From Nitrospira_D sp019636945 (GTDB taxonomy: Bacteria > Nitrospirota > Nitrospiria > Nitrospirales > Nitrospiraceae), in NCBI RefSeq assembly GCF_047338595.1, contig NZ_JBLFBO010000005.1:62001-126000 (forward strand): 64,000 nucleotides of DNA. Reading direction: 5' to 3'. Below the pieces are notes generated by a model. The model saw only the letters and a list, made by a program, of their open reading frames with translations, made no database searches and was not told where the DNA came from. This document shows positions 1 through 7,866 of this stretch, piece by piece (positions within the stretch are counted from its first letter, which is position 1; each line of letters starts with the position of its first letter). The translations under genes were made by a program, and so were the position numbers.

Positions 1-958
1 ATGTTCCCTGAGCAGGGAAGTACATGATTGGCTGAACCGGCGAGGCATTGCCCCGCACACCAGTGAAGGTAGCTGAGTATCGCCTCCACTCCGTCGTTAA
101 CTTATATGTGACAGATTCAGTGTCAGCCCAAGCACGAACCACCTTATATTCCATCCCCTCTCGCTCAGCTTTCACATACACAGAAAAAGTGTAAGCACTA
201 TTCGATAAGGGGGAATGAATCTTTCTAGGCATGACATTGAGGTGAGGGAACTGACTCTCACTGTTTGTTACCTTTAGTACTTTTGTGCCCGCTACTGGTG
301 ATTGTGCTGTATCGTCGATACCATATTGGTCGTGTAAATTGTCAAACGTGAGGGCTGCAGAATGATGGAGATCCCAATAATCCGGAAGCGAGTCATTCGT
401 CTGCTGTTGAAAGGAGGAATTCCGAAGTAGGTTAGGGCTACCCGGATGTGGAGCTGCAACCCCAGACGAAGTCTCAAATTGATACCTGAGACGAGGTTCT
501 CTAATCACATGTTCCCAAACAACATCCCTCTCTTTTGTGAGCAATTGGATTCTTGCCGGCGCGATACGATCCACGCAGCAGTCTAATCTATTGTAGAGTA
601 CGACGCTGCTGACTCGGCGCTCTTTCCCGAGGTTCAATTCCCACCACGAATGGCCTTCGATTGAGGTGCTGCTGACTGAATGGGCAAAGTAGTCCCCATT
701 TGTATTTCCATCAATTGCTCGTTCAGCAAGGGCACCACTGGACGTACTACTTTGGGTCGCCTTCCCTTGACCAGCGATATTGATCCCATCTTCATACACT
801 TGGACTTCCGCTAGTGAAAGGATTCGCTCGTCACCGGGCAATTCAATTCGAAGATACTGAGACTGACTGGTGTTTAGGGCTAATGTCGTGTCGGCCCACA
901 GCGCAGCAAATATGCAAACGGACATGTGCGGAACCCAACCATTTCTGAGAATGCTCAT
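1..958 (-). CDS. Secreted protein with discoidin-like and carbohydrate-binding domains (partial)
   Basis: The frame opens at ATG 958 and stays open to the left edge, so 319 codons are seen and the C-terminus is missing. An in-frame TAA sits three codons before the ATG; an internal ATG at 925 is an alternative start. Residues 1-28 form a signal peptide (hydrophobic VCIFAALWA). Residues about 30-150 resemble an F5/8 type C (discoidin) sandwich: YLRIELPG, AIDGNTNGDYF, WWELNLGKERRVSSVVLY. From about residue 165 a second sandwich begins in the style of CBM4/9 modules (NLLRNSSFQQ, LPDYWDL, YTFSVYVKAE). Such proteins bind glycans outside the cell. Its divergent position next to the polysaccharide locus suggests a link to the polymer, but that is inference. 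A catalytic domain could follow beyond the edge. Confidence 0.72.
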   Translation of the reverse strand, partial: MSILRNGWVPHMSVCIFAALWADTTLALNTSQSQYLRIELPGDERILSLAEVQVYEDGINIAGQGKATQSSTSSGALAERAIDGNTNGDYFAHSVSSTSIEGHSWWELNLGKERRVSSVVLYNRLDCCVDRIAPARIQLLTKERDVVWEHVIREPRLRYQFETSSGVAAPHPGSPNLLRNSSFQQQTNDSLPDYWDLHHSAALTFDNLHDQYGIDDTAQSPVAGTKVLKVTNSESQFPHLNVMPRKIHSPLSNSAYTFSVYVKAEREGMEYKVVRAWADTESVTYKLTTEWRRYSATFTGVRGNASPVQPIMYFPAQGT

Positions 959-1345
959 AATGACTTAGGTTGCCCTCCCTGTTGTCCATTCATGGGATCG
1001 TCTGGTTCTTGGAGAAGCGTCGGCCCTCCACTAGCTGCGAATGGATGTGGCATAGCAGCTTGGATATTCGTCGTGTCTCTTTTCAAGAATACGCATATTT
1101 CTCGATCAATCTCAATTGAGGTTATATACTCGAAACTAGCACAGAGCAGGAATCTATCATTTTGTACACCAATGGCAACCTGAATGTAATAGTTGGTAAG
1201 CACCTATTGAGGCAGGCCAGAGGAGTTTAGGTGATGAAAACAGTATTCGAATAGGAGTGCCTCCTCAAGAGTACAGGTGTGAAGTGAATTCTAGGCAACG
1301 CATTCTGGCTGCTAAGCGAAACCTTTTCTGCGGAGAGCGGAAATC
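959..1345. other. Divergent intergenic region
   Basis: This 387-base spacer separates the minus-strand secreted protein from the plus-strand polysaccharide genes and should hold both promoters. Open frames in it (for example 926-1183 plus and 955-1203 minus) overlap each other and show no protein-like pattern. A short inverted repeat, AGGAG-TGC-CTCCT, lies near 1255. No clear -35/-10 pair or sigma-54 site was found. Confidence 0.5.
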
Positions 1346-2446
1346 GTGATTCGAAGGAATGTGCCTTGTGTACTCGTGACCGTACCGTCTGCTAGTCAGC
1401 CCGGGGGAGTGTCTCAGTTGTTTGACGTACTCCGTGGGCACCTTGGTGACCGAGTGGATTATTTTGAGGTAGGGGCTCGGTCAGAGAGCGCCGGATTCAA
1501 GTGTGTTCTCTCTCGGTTAATTAAAGATTATGCTCGATTCATAAGAGTTCTATTGTCAGGCCGTTACGATGTTGTACACATTAATCCGTCACTGCTCCCT
1601 AAAGCGATCGTGCGAGATGGTATTTTTCTCATCCTGGCGAAGCTGCTTGGAAAACGTGTGTTGGTGTTTTTCCACGGGTGGGATGTCAGCTTTGAGAGAA
1701 AGTTGTGCCACTATTTCTCCGGAATATTTAAATGGACGTACTTTCAAGCCGATGTAGTTCTTGTCCTTGCGAGTGAATTCAGCTCTCGACTGATATCCAT
1801 GGGATACTCGGGACCAGTGCGCATAGGCTCGACAGCGATCGATGACGTAATGCTTCTAGGTGGAGATTCTGAATCCTGTGCTCTGAAGTGCTCCCGAGAA
1901 GGCGAGCAGTTCCGCATTCTGTTTCTTAGTCGAATCGTGAAAAAGAAGGGTGTATTTGAGGCGGTGGACGCCTATTGGACTTTAAAGAGACGATATCCCC
2001 AAGTAAATTTAACCATTGCAGGTGAAGGGCCAGATCTAGGGAGTGTAAAGGCTTACGTTAGTGACAAATCCATTTCAGATGTCCGTTTTGCTGGTTTTGT
2101 GACCGGGAAGCTCAAAGTGGATGCCTTCAGGGGAGCGGATGTCTATCTCTTTCCCACCTACAGTGAAGGCATGCCGCTCTCTGTACTCGAGGCCATGGCA
2201 TATGGTCTGCCAGTTGTTACTCGCCCTGTAGGAGCGTTACGGGATTTCTTTGAGGATAAGAAAATGGGCTGCATCATTGAAAGTCTTGCTCCCCACGATA
2301 TCGCAGATGCTCTTGAATATCTATTGTCGAACCCGGAGCTATGCTTAAGAGTTTCAAAATACAACCACGCCTACGCCAAGCAGCACTTCGGTGCGAGGGG
2401 CGTTGCGCAGAAACTTTCTCGACACTATGAAGAGGTGCTGCTTTGA
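1346..2446 (+). CDS. Family 4 glycosyltransferase
   Basis: A 366-residue GT-B retaining glycosyltransferase that would add a sugar from a nucleotide donor to the growing exopolysaccharide unit at the inner membrane face. The N-terminal half starts with an acceptor-side loop (PSASQPGGVSQ) and the donor half starts near residue 192 (FLSRIVKKKG), followed by AGEGP and the family EX7E motif at residues 274-282 (EGMPLSVLE). The start is GTG 1346, with GGAG about ten bases upstream. Its TGA overlaps the ATG of the next gene by one base, so the two are probably translationally coupled. Sugar specificity cannot be read from the sequence. Confidence 0.85.
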   Translation: MIRRNVPCVLVTVPSASQPGGVSQLFDVLRGHLGDRVDYFEVGARSESAGFKCVLSRLIKDYARFIRVLLSGRYDVVHINPSLLPKAIVRDGIFLILAKLLGKRVLVFFHGWDVSFERKLCHYFSGIFKWTYFQADVVLVLASEFSSRLISMGYSGPVRIGSTAIDDVMLLGGDSESCALKCSREGEQFRILFLSRIVKKKGVFEAVDAYWTLKRRYPQVNLTIAGEGPDLGSVKAYVSDKSISDVRFAGFVTGKLKVDAFRGADVYLFPTYSEGMPLSVLEAMAYGLPVVTRPVGALRDFFEDKKMGCIIESLAPHDIADALEYLLSNPELCLRVSKYNHAYAKQHFGARGVAQKLSRHYEEVLL

Positions 2447-4350
2447 TGCAGCGGATTCGCTGGGCTATCAAGCGGGCGAGCGTAATGCACCCACAAGAGG
2501 TGATGTACCGCATCGGGGAACGCCTTGTTCTTACTCAATTGCGCAATGCCCATAGAGAGGGTGGAGCACAATTGTCAATGGTTGAGCAGCCTGATCACTA
2601 TACGTTTTGTACGGCAGCTGATGCGCAGCTTCCTCAATTGAACTGGCAGTTTGATCTTGCTGAGCCCGAAATCACTCGCCTTTTGGAAGGAAAATGGAAG
2701 GCTCTCGGTCATCCATGGAAATGGGATCCGACAACACCTACCTGGAATCTTTCGCCGGATACTGGAAATGTCTGGCCAAGAACGTTTTTTGGTGCCATTC
2801 AGTACCAAACAGGCAACCCCATTGGTGATATCCGTGTGGCTTGGGAACCGTCAAGGCTACAGCAACTTGTCAGTCTGGCACTACTTGCACGGTATCGGGA
2901 GGCGAGCGCTGCTGAGGCAATTCAACTATTAGAATCCATGTTGGCTTCATGGGTTGAGGAAAACCCGCCACTGACCGGTATTCATTATATTTCATCTATG
3001 GAGTGTGCTTTACGGTTAATTGCTGTATGCCATGCAGTGGACTTGGTGCGCACAAGACTCATAACCCCCTGTCATACATGGGTAAAGCTATTGCAGCTTG
3101 TCAGTTCTCATGCGTCTTTAATTGCCAAGCGATTGTCTCTGTATTCCTCTGCCGGAAATCACACCATTGCGGAGGGGTGTGGGTTGACTTACGCAGGAAC
3201 GCTATTTCCTGAGTTCTTGGAGGCAAGAGAGTGGAAGGCCATAGGTATGCGCATTCTACTTCAGGAAGCCAGGAGACAAGTATTGCCTGATGGGGGTGGT
3301 CTCGAGCAAGCATTTGCCTATCACCGCTTTACTGTTGATCTGCTGGGACTGGTGAAGTCATTACTTGAGCATCATGGTGAAGGTGTGCCGACTCCCATCG
3401 CTGATGCTGTGCGGAGTGGTGGGGCTTTTGTGCGGGCCTTTAGAGGTCAGAACGGGAAATTGCCTCAAATTGGAGATGATGACAATGGGCATGCGCTTTC
3501 GGCCCATCTTCGCTTCAATTATGAAGAGGGAGGCATCCAGAGCACATCAAGCGTCACATTCCCCGATACTGGGTACACACTAGTATTGAGGCGTTCACCA
3601 TTCCCTTTTTGTTTAACCTTTGATCATGGCCCGTTAGGTATGTCTCCATGCTTCGGACATGGTCACGCTGATGCGCTATCCATCATCTTAGACTATGGCG
3701 ATCAGGAAGTGTTTATTGATCCAGGAACATATACATATACCAGCGATGCAGTATGGCGCTCATACTTTCGTGGAACTCGGGCACATAATACTGTTTTTGT
3801 CGATCAAATCGACCAAGCCGTTCAGGAAACTGCTTTTATGTGGTCGAAACCATTTCGTGTCCAGCTGATAGGCAAGAGCGAAGATCCTAGTGGTGGTTTT
3901 ACGCTGATGGCGCGTCACGACGGCTACAAAGAGCGCCTCGGCGTCATCCACTGGCGTGGTATAGCATTTAGTCCTCACGGTGGTTGGTTGGTATGGGATT
4001 ACCTATCTGGATCGGGCAGTCATTCCCTTGAGCTGAACTGGCATCTGGCTATTAGACCGACACGAACAACGGCTGGATATGCTGTGCAGACGGATTGGGG
4101 AGCTCTGCATTTGCATATCGATGGTGGTGCCACTTCCCTGCACAGAGGCGAGATGTCTCCCATTGGTGGTTGGAGGTCAAGAATATATGGCGTACGAGAA
4201 CCAATCTCTACGCTCCGCACCATGTTCACCGGCACCTTGCCTCACGAATTTGTCACAGAAATTAGGTGTGAAAATTCCAGCTTTTCCGTTCCGCTGTCAC
4301 GTGCCATTTCATCTTTTCGAGGAGTCATGCATGAAGCTACCTCGCATTGA
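2446..4350 (+). CDS. Heparinase II/III family polysaccharide lyase-like protein
   Basis: This 634-residue protein has an N-terminal alpha-helical toroid (about 60-330, with HYISSMECALRL and SSAGNHTIAEG) and a C-terminal beta-sandwich with the heparinase II/III signature FGHGHADALS near residue 405 and GTRAHNTVFVDQ near 445. Family members cleave uronic-acid-containing polymers by beta-elimination. In exosortase-type loci such proteins are common and probably trim or edit the polymer. No signal peptide is evident, so it may be cytoplasmic or use another export route. I take ATG 2446 over TTG 2443, because it overlaps the previous stop in the usual coupled way. It overlaps the next gene by 20 bases. 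Confidence 0.85.
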   Translation: MQRIRWAIKRASVMHPQEVMYRIGERLVLTQLRNAHREGGAQLSMVEQPDHYTFCTAADAQLPQLNWQFDLAEPEITRLLEGKWKALGHPWKWDPTTPTWNLSPDTGNVWPRTFFGAIQYQTGNPIGDIRVAWEPSRLQQLVSLALLARYREASAAEAIQLLESMLASWVEENPPLTGIHYISSMECALRLIAVCHAVDLVRTRLITPCHTWVKLLQLVSSHASLIAKRLSLYSSAGNHTIAEGCGLTYAGTLFPEFLEAREWKAIGMRILLQEARRQVLPDGGGLEQAFAYHRFTVDLLGLVKSLLEHHGEGVPTPIADAVRSGGAFVRAFRGQNGKLPQIGDDDNGHALSAHLRFNYEEGGIQSTSSVTFPDTGYTLVLRRSPFPFCLTFDHGPLGMSPCFGHGHADALSIILDYGDQEVFIDPGTYTYTSDAVWRSYFRGTRAHNTVFVDQIDQAVQETAFMWSKPFRVQLIGKSEDPSGGFTLMARHDGYKERLGVIHWRGIAFSPHGGWLVWDYLSGSGSHSLELNWHLAIRPTRTTAGYAVQTDWGALHLHIDGGATSLHRGEMSPIGGWRSRIYGVREPISTLRTMFTGTLPHEFVTEIRCENSSFSVPLSRAISSFRGVMHEATSH

Positions 4351-5167
4351 AATTCTTGGCGTGCCAGTTGACTGCGTTACTATGGGTGAGGCGGTTGATC
4401 TCGCTGAATCCATGGTGAAGGACCAACAGCCGCGCGCCATCCTTGCGGTGAATCCTGAAAAGATTGTACGTGCTCAGCAGGATAGAAGTCTTCTTGCTCA
4501 ACTCCGGAATGCAGCGCTAGTGATTCCGGACGGGATTGGCGTTGTTTTTGCGGCTAGACTATTGCGGGGTAGGTGTACGGAGCGTGTTCCTGGGTCGGAA
4601 CTCATGCCGTTGCTTTGTCAGCGAGCCGCAACGAAAGGATATACAGTTTTTCTGTTTGGAGCGAGCCACGAGGTGGTCTCGCGTACTGCGGAAGTCTTAC
4701 AGCAATGGTTTGCCGGTCTCAAGATCGTTGGTGCTCAGCATGGCTATGTGAAAGAAGACGAGATGCCAGTGATCATTTCAAAGATCAATTCTGTTCAACC
4801 TGACCTTCTCTTTGTGGCGTTGGGCAGTCCCAAGCAAGAGATGTGGATTACTCGATATTTGCCAGAATTGAGAGTTGGCGTTTGTCAGGGAGTTGGTGGC
4901 ACCTTTGACGTTATTGCGGGTAGGGTGAAACGTGCCCCCGTTGTGTTTAGAGCCATACATCTTGAATGGTTTTACCGCTTGATTTCGGAACCCAGCCGTA
5001 TCGGCCGTCAGGTCGCACTCCCCTTGTTCGTCTATCATGTCTTCAGAAGTCTGCTTCTAGGACAACCTTACCAACAACCTGATGCGGCAAGTAATGAGGC
5101 CACTAGGTTGTTGAGGGAGATGACTGAACTGGAGCAAGAGATTTATCAGAAAGACAAGGCTGCGTAG
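4331..5167 (+). CDS. WecG/TagA/CpsF family glycosyltransferase
   Basis: A 278-residue member of GT family 26, which transfers a hexosamine or ManNAc-type residue to an undecaprenyl-linked acceptor. Family blocks are clear: VNPEKIVRAQ, VIPDGIGVVFAARLL, FLFGASHEV, PDLLFVALGSPKQEMWI and the C-terminal GGTFDVIAGRVKRAP with a conserved W(F)YRL segment. The open frame reaches back to 4079, but ATG 4331 with GAGGAG seven bases upstream and a start at the typical family position (MKLPRIEILGVPVD) is preferred; the upstream part has no homologous pattern and lies inside the heparinase gene. It ends the first translation-coupled trio of the locus. Confidence 0.9.
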   Translation: MKLPRIEILGVPVDCVTMGEAVDLAESMVKDQQPRAILAVNPEKIVRAQQDRSLLAQLRNAALVIPDGIGVVFAARLLRGRCTERVPGSELMPLLCQRAATKGYTVFLFGASHEVVSRTAEVLQQWFAGLKIVGAQHGYVKEDEMPVIISKINSVQPDLLFVALGSPKQEMWITRYLPELRVGVCQGVGGTFDVIAGRVKRAPVVFRAIHLEWFYRLISEPSRIGRQVALPLFVYHVFRSLLLGQPYQQPDAASNEATRLLREMTELEQEIYQKDKAA

Positions 5168-5311
5168 CTTCTATGGAAGGTTGTATGACTCGCTGCTTTT
5201 GCCAACCCTTGCGGCACAAATTTGAACGTTGTTGCAGGAATGTTGACACAGGTGCGGGAAGCGTCCACTGTCCACTACCTTAGTTTTCATGGACATAGCA
5301 ACTTTGTGTGT

Positions 5312-5327
5312 TGGTCTGAGGTTTGCT
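5312..5327 (+). promoter_or_regulatory. Putative sigma-54 (-24/-12) promoter of the PEP-CTERM gene
   Basis: TGGTCTGAGGTTTGCT keeps the invariant GG and GC at the exact spacing of the consensus TGGCACG-N4-TTGC(A/T). The predicted transcription start is near 5338, about 60 bases before the start codon at 5397. PEP-CTERM genes of Zoogloea are known to be RpoN-dependent through PrsK/PrsR; no such regulator lies in this window. The match in the -24 half outside GG is weak. Confidence 0.5.
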
Positions 5328-5396
5328 AGAGAGTTATCCATTCCTACGTGTCCCTAATAGAGTAACCATTCGACAACCTCTAACAGGAGTGGTGGT

Positions 5397-6077
5397 ATGC
5401 AGATGATGAAACAATGGTTTAGGCGAGGATTCATGCTTTCGGCTGCAGCGATATGTGTCCTCTCGGTTCCAGTCACGGCAGCCCAAGCAGCATTGATGAC
5501 ATACTCCTTTGCCGGCAATCTCGACGGTGACTCGACTGGTTCGTTTCAAATTGACGGACTGTTTAAATATGAGAGCTCGACGGTCGGGAGCGGTGGTGTC
5601 TTCAACGGCACGGTAAAGGATTACAACTTCAATCTGAGGTTTCTGGGCCCTAGTGGCCCACAGCTTCTCTACACGTCATCGTTCTCAGCAGGTGCGAATG
5701 CTGTCACGATTTCGAAGAATATTCCATTAGGAGGCGGCATTGGTGACCGATGGGAATTAGTTACTGCCGCTAGCGGTGATTCCCTTTCTGATGGCAGCAC
5801 CCCATTTAGTTTTGGTCTTCGCCTAAACCAGATTGGAGGAGGATTGAATCTGAACGTTCAGGATCCTCCCGGTTTGGGCAGCCTGAACGGCGGGAGTGCG
5901 AGGTGGCGACTTCTTTTTGAGGATGCGGATGGTGTTCCCGGCGCCTATGTAGGGAATATCAGCAGTCTCACGGCCGTGCCGTTGCCGGCGGCGGTGCTGC
6001 TGTTCGGTGCGGGGCTGATCTCATTGGTGGGGCTGGGGGCTGGCGGATTGCGAAATCTTCGTACATCCAAGGTCTAG
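5397..6077 (+). CDS. PEP-CTERM sorting domain protein
   Basis: A 226-residue exported protein and the only exosortase substrate seen in this window. It has a signal peptide (basic MKQWFRRG, hydrophobic core, cleavage near VTAAQAA), a central beta-rich region of about 160 residues poor in cysteine, and a C-terminal sorting signal: VPLPAAVLLFGAG at 194-206, a hydrophobic span and the basic tail LRNLRTSKV. The VPLPA variant replaces the classical VPEP. Exosortase would cut near the motif and release or anchor the protein in the polymer layer. AGGAG lies about ten bases before ATG 5397. It stands alone between a sigma-54-like site and a strong terminator, so it is probably transcribed separately. 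Confidence 0.88.
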   Translation: MQMMKQWFRRGFMLSAAAICVLSVPVTAAQAALMTYSFAGNLDGDSTGSFQIDGLFKYESSTVGSGGVFNGTVKDYNFNLRFLGPSGPQLLYTSSFSAGANAVTISKNIPLGGGIGDRWELVTAASGDSLSDGSTPFSFGLRLNQIGGGLNLNVQDPPGLGSLNGGSARWRLLFEDADGVPGAYVGNISSLTAVPLPAAVLLFGAGLISLVGLGAGGLRNLRTSKV

Positions 6078-6102
6078 ACGATTCCCTCGTTTCCGACTGC
6101 TG

Positions 6103-6142
6103 GGGCTTGATACCTCTACATAGGTATCAAGCCCGCTCTTTC
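6103..6142 (+). terminator. Rho-independent terminator after the PEP-CTERM gene
   Basis: A perfect 12-base inverted repeat (GGGCTTGATACC / GGTATCAAGCCC) with an 8-base loop is followed by a pyrimidine-rich tail (GCTCTTTCTCC). It lies 26 bases after the stop codon. The U-tract is interrupted but the stem is strong. Confidence 0.75.
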
Positions 6143-6260
6143 TCCGAAATCAATCGACAGAGAATCGGTTCCGATAGACAATCAGGTTTCGCCGCGGTTG
6201 TTCGGATCGGCGTCGCTTGTTTGCCCCTTTACAATATTATCGAGTGAGTGAATCTGCCTT

Positions 6261-7835
6261 ATGGCCAGTACGCGCGCTCTATGTGTTTCCTCGATCGTGA
6301 TCATCGTATTTCTTGGCTATCTCTATGCCGACAGCCTTGTGTTTCTGATCAGTCGGTGGTTTGGGAGTGAGGATTATAGTCATGGATTGTTCGTCCCTTT
6401 CATTTCAGGGTTTCTCATCTGGCAATCCCGACACCGGCTGTCTCAACTGCCAAGAGAGCAATCATGGTGGGGCTTGGCCGTTGTCGGTCTTGGTCTCTTT
6501 CTCTATGTGGTCGGTGAACTCTCGACACTTTTTCTCGTCTTACACCTGTCGTTATGGATCGTACTCGTCGGATTGGCGATGACTCTCGTTGGGATTCGTG
6601 GCACGAAGGCGATTGCGTTTCCCCTCGGCTACCTCCTGACTGCGATCCCGCTTCCCACGTTTTTTTATGCAAACCTATCAAGCCAACTGCAATTGTGGTC
6701 GTCTTCGCTCGGCGTCGGCTGTCTACAACTTGTTGGGGTGATGGCATTTCGTGAAGGCAATGTCATCGATCTTGGGCCCGTTCAGCTGCAAGTCGTCGAA
6801 GCCTGCAGTGGGATTCGCTATCTGCTTCCTCTGCTCTCGCTTGCGTTGCTCTGCGCGTATCTCTTCAATGACAGGATGTGGAAACGAGTCCTCTTAGTAC
6901 TCTCTGCTATCCCCATCTCGATACTGATTAACGGGTTCCGGATTGGCATGATCGGCGTGTTGGTCGAATTTTATGGGAAAGGTGCAGCAGAAGGGTTCTA
7001 TCATCTCTTTGAGGGATGGGTCATTTTCATGGTCAGCTTTGGGTTGCTGATCCTCGAAGTGGCGTGCCTCGGAAGCCTTGGCGCAGAGACACCAGGGCGA
7101 TCGTTGCGTGAGCATTTGAAATGGGGAACTCAGGAAGTGGAGACCGTCGTGAAGGGCGAGGTGAACGTCCTCCCCAACCGGATACTCTCACCCGGTCCAG
7201 CCTACTTATGCAGTGTGGCGCTGTTTGCCCCATGTGCATTGCTTGGTACTCTGCTTATGGATCGTGAGGAAAGTCCTCCTCCCCGAACCGCCTTTGTAGA
7301 TTTCCCGATGGAAATCAGCGGATGGCGTGGCCAACCCTATCCGCTCGAACAGCAGTACATCGATACCCTTCGGTTTGACGATTATGTTCTCGCGGATTAT
7401 CGACTGAGTCCCCAGCAGCAGGTGAATTTCTATGCTGCCTATTATCGGTCACAACGAAAAGGACAGTCGGCTCATTCACCTCAAAGTTGTCTGCCGGGTG
7501 GTGGCTGGGAAATTTCCTCATTGGCGCAAGCCGAAATACCGGTCTCGGATGCGACTATGCAACCGCTGCGGGCCAATCGTGTGGTCATTCAGAAAGGGGA
7601 TCAAAAGCAAATCGTTTTATATTGGTTTAAACAACGCGAGCGTCAGCTCACGAGCGAATATCTGGTCAAAATGTACTTATTGTGGGACGCATTTTCTCGG
7701 CAGCGGACTGACGGGGCGTTGGTGAGGTTGGCTGCGCTTGTCAGCCCGGGTGAATCCGAATCCACAGTCGACCAACGTCTCCGGGAATTTGCAGTCGCAG
7801 TTGGGGGGGAGCTGCCGAGGTTTGTGCCGGACTAA
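6261..7835 (+). CDS. xrtA: Exosortase A fused to EpsI domain
   Basis: A 524-residue polytopic membrane enzyme. The N-terminal part (about 1-285) is an exosortase: several transmembrane helices and the catalytic residues Cys182 (EACSGIRYL), Arg227 (INGFRIG) and His248 (FYHLFEGW), matching the known cysteine-protease-like transpeptidase triad. The C-terminal part (about 330-520) after one more membrane segment is an EpsI module (MEISGWRGQ, VNFYAAYYRSQRKGQ, SCLPGGGWEI). Fused exosortase-EpsI forms are typical of the A-type exosortase tied to exopolysaccharide loci. It processes PEP-CTERM proteins at the membrane; the substrate is encoded just upstream. Start ATG 6261; a weak Shine-Dalgarno (GAGTGAG) precedes it. 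Confidence 0.93.
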   Translation: MASTRALCVSSIVIIVFLGYLYADSLVFLISRWFGSEDYSHGLFVPFISGFLIWQSRHRLSQLPREQSWWGLAVVGLGLFLYVVGELSTLFLVLHLSLWIVLVGLAMTLVGIRGTKAIAFPLGYLLTAIPLPTFFYANLSSQLQLWSSSLGVGCLQLVGVMAFREGNVIDLGPVQLQVVEACSGIRYLLPLLSLALLCAYLFNDRMWKRVLLVLSAIPISILINGFRIGMIGVLVEFYGKGAAEGFYHLFEGWVIFMVSFGLLILEVACLGSLGAETPGRSLREHLKWGTQEVETVVKGEVNVLPNRILSPGPAYLCSVALFAPCALLGTLLMDREESPPPRTAFVDFPMEISGWRGQPYPLEQQYIDTLRFDDYVLADYRLSPQQQVNFYAAYYRSQRKGQSAHSPQSCLPGGGWEISSLAQAEIPVSDATMQPLRANRVVIQKGDQKQIVLYWFKQRERQLTSEYLVKMYLLWDAFSRQRTDGALVRLAALVSPGESESTVDQRLREFAVAVGGELPRFVPD

Positions 7836-7866
7836 ACAACCCTGTACCTGATGAGCGAGCGTACCA

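Noticed and set aside
4079..4330. N-terminal extension of the WecG/TagA gene
   Set aside because: It lies inside the heparinase gene and has no family similarity; ATG 4331 has a good ribosome site.
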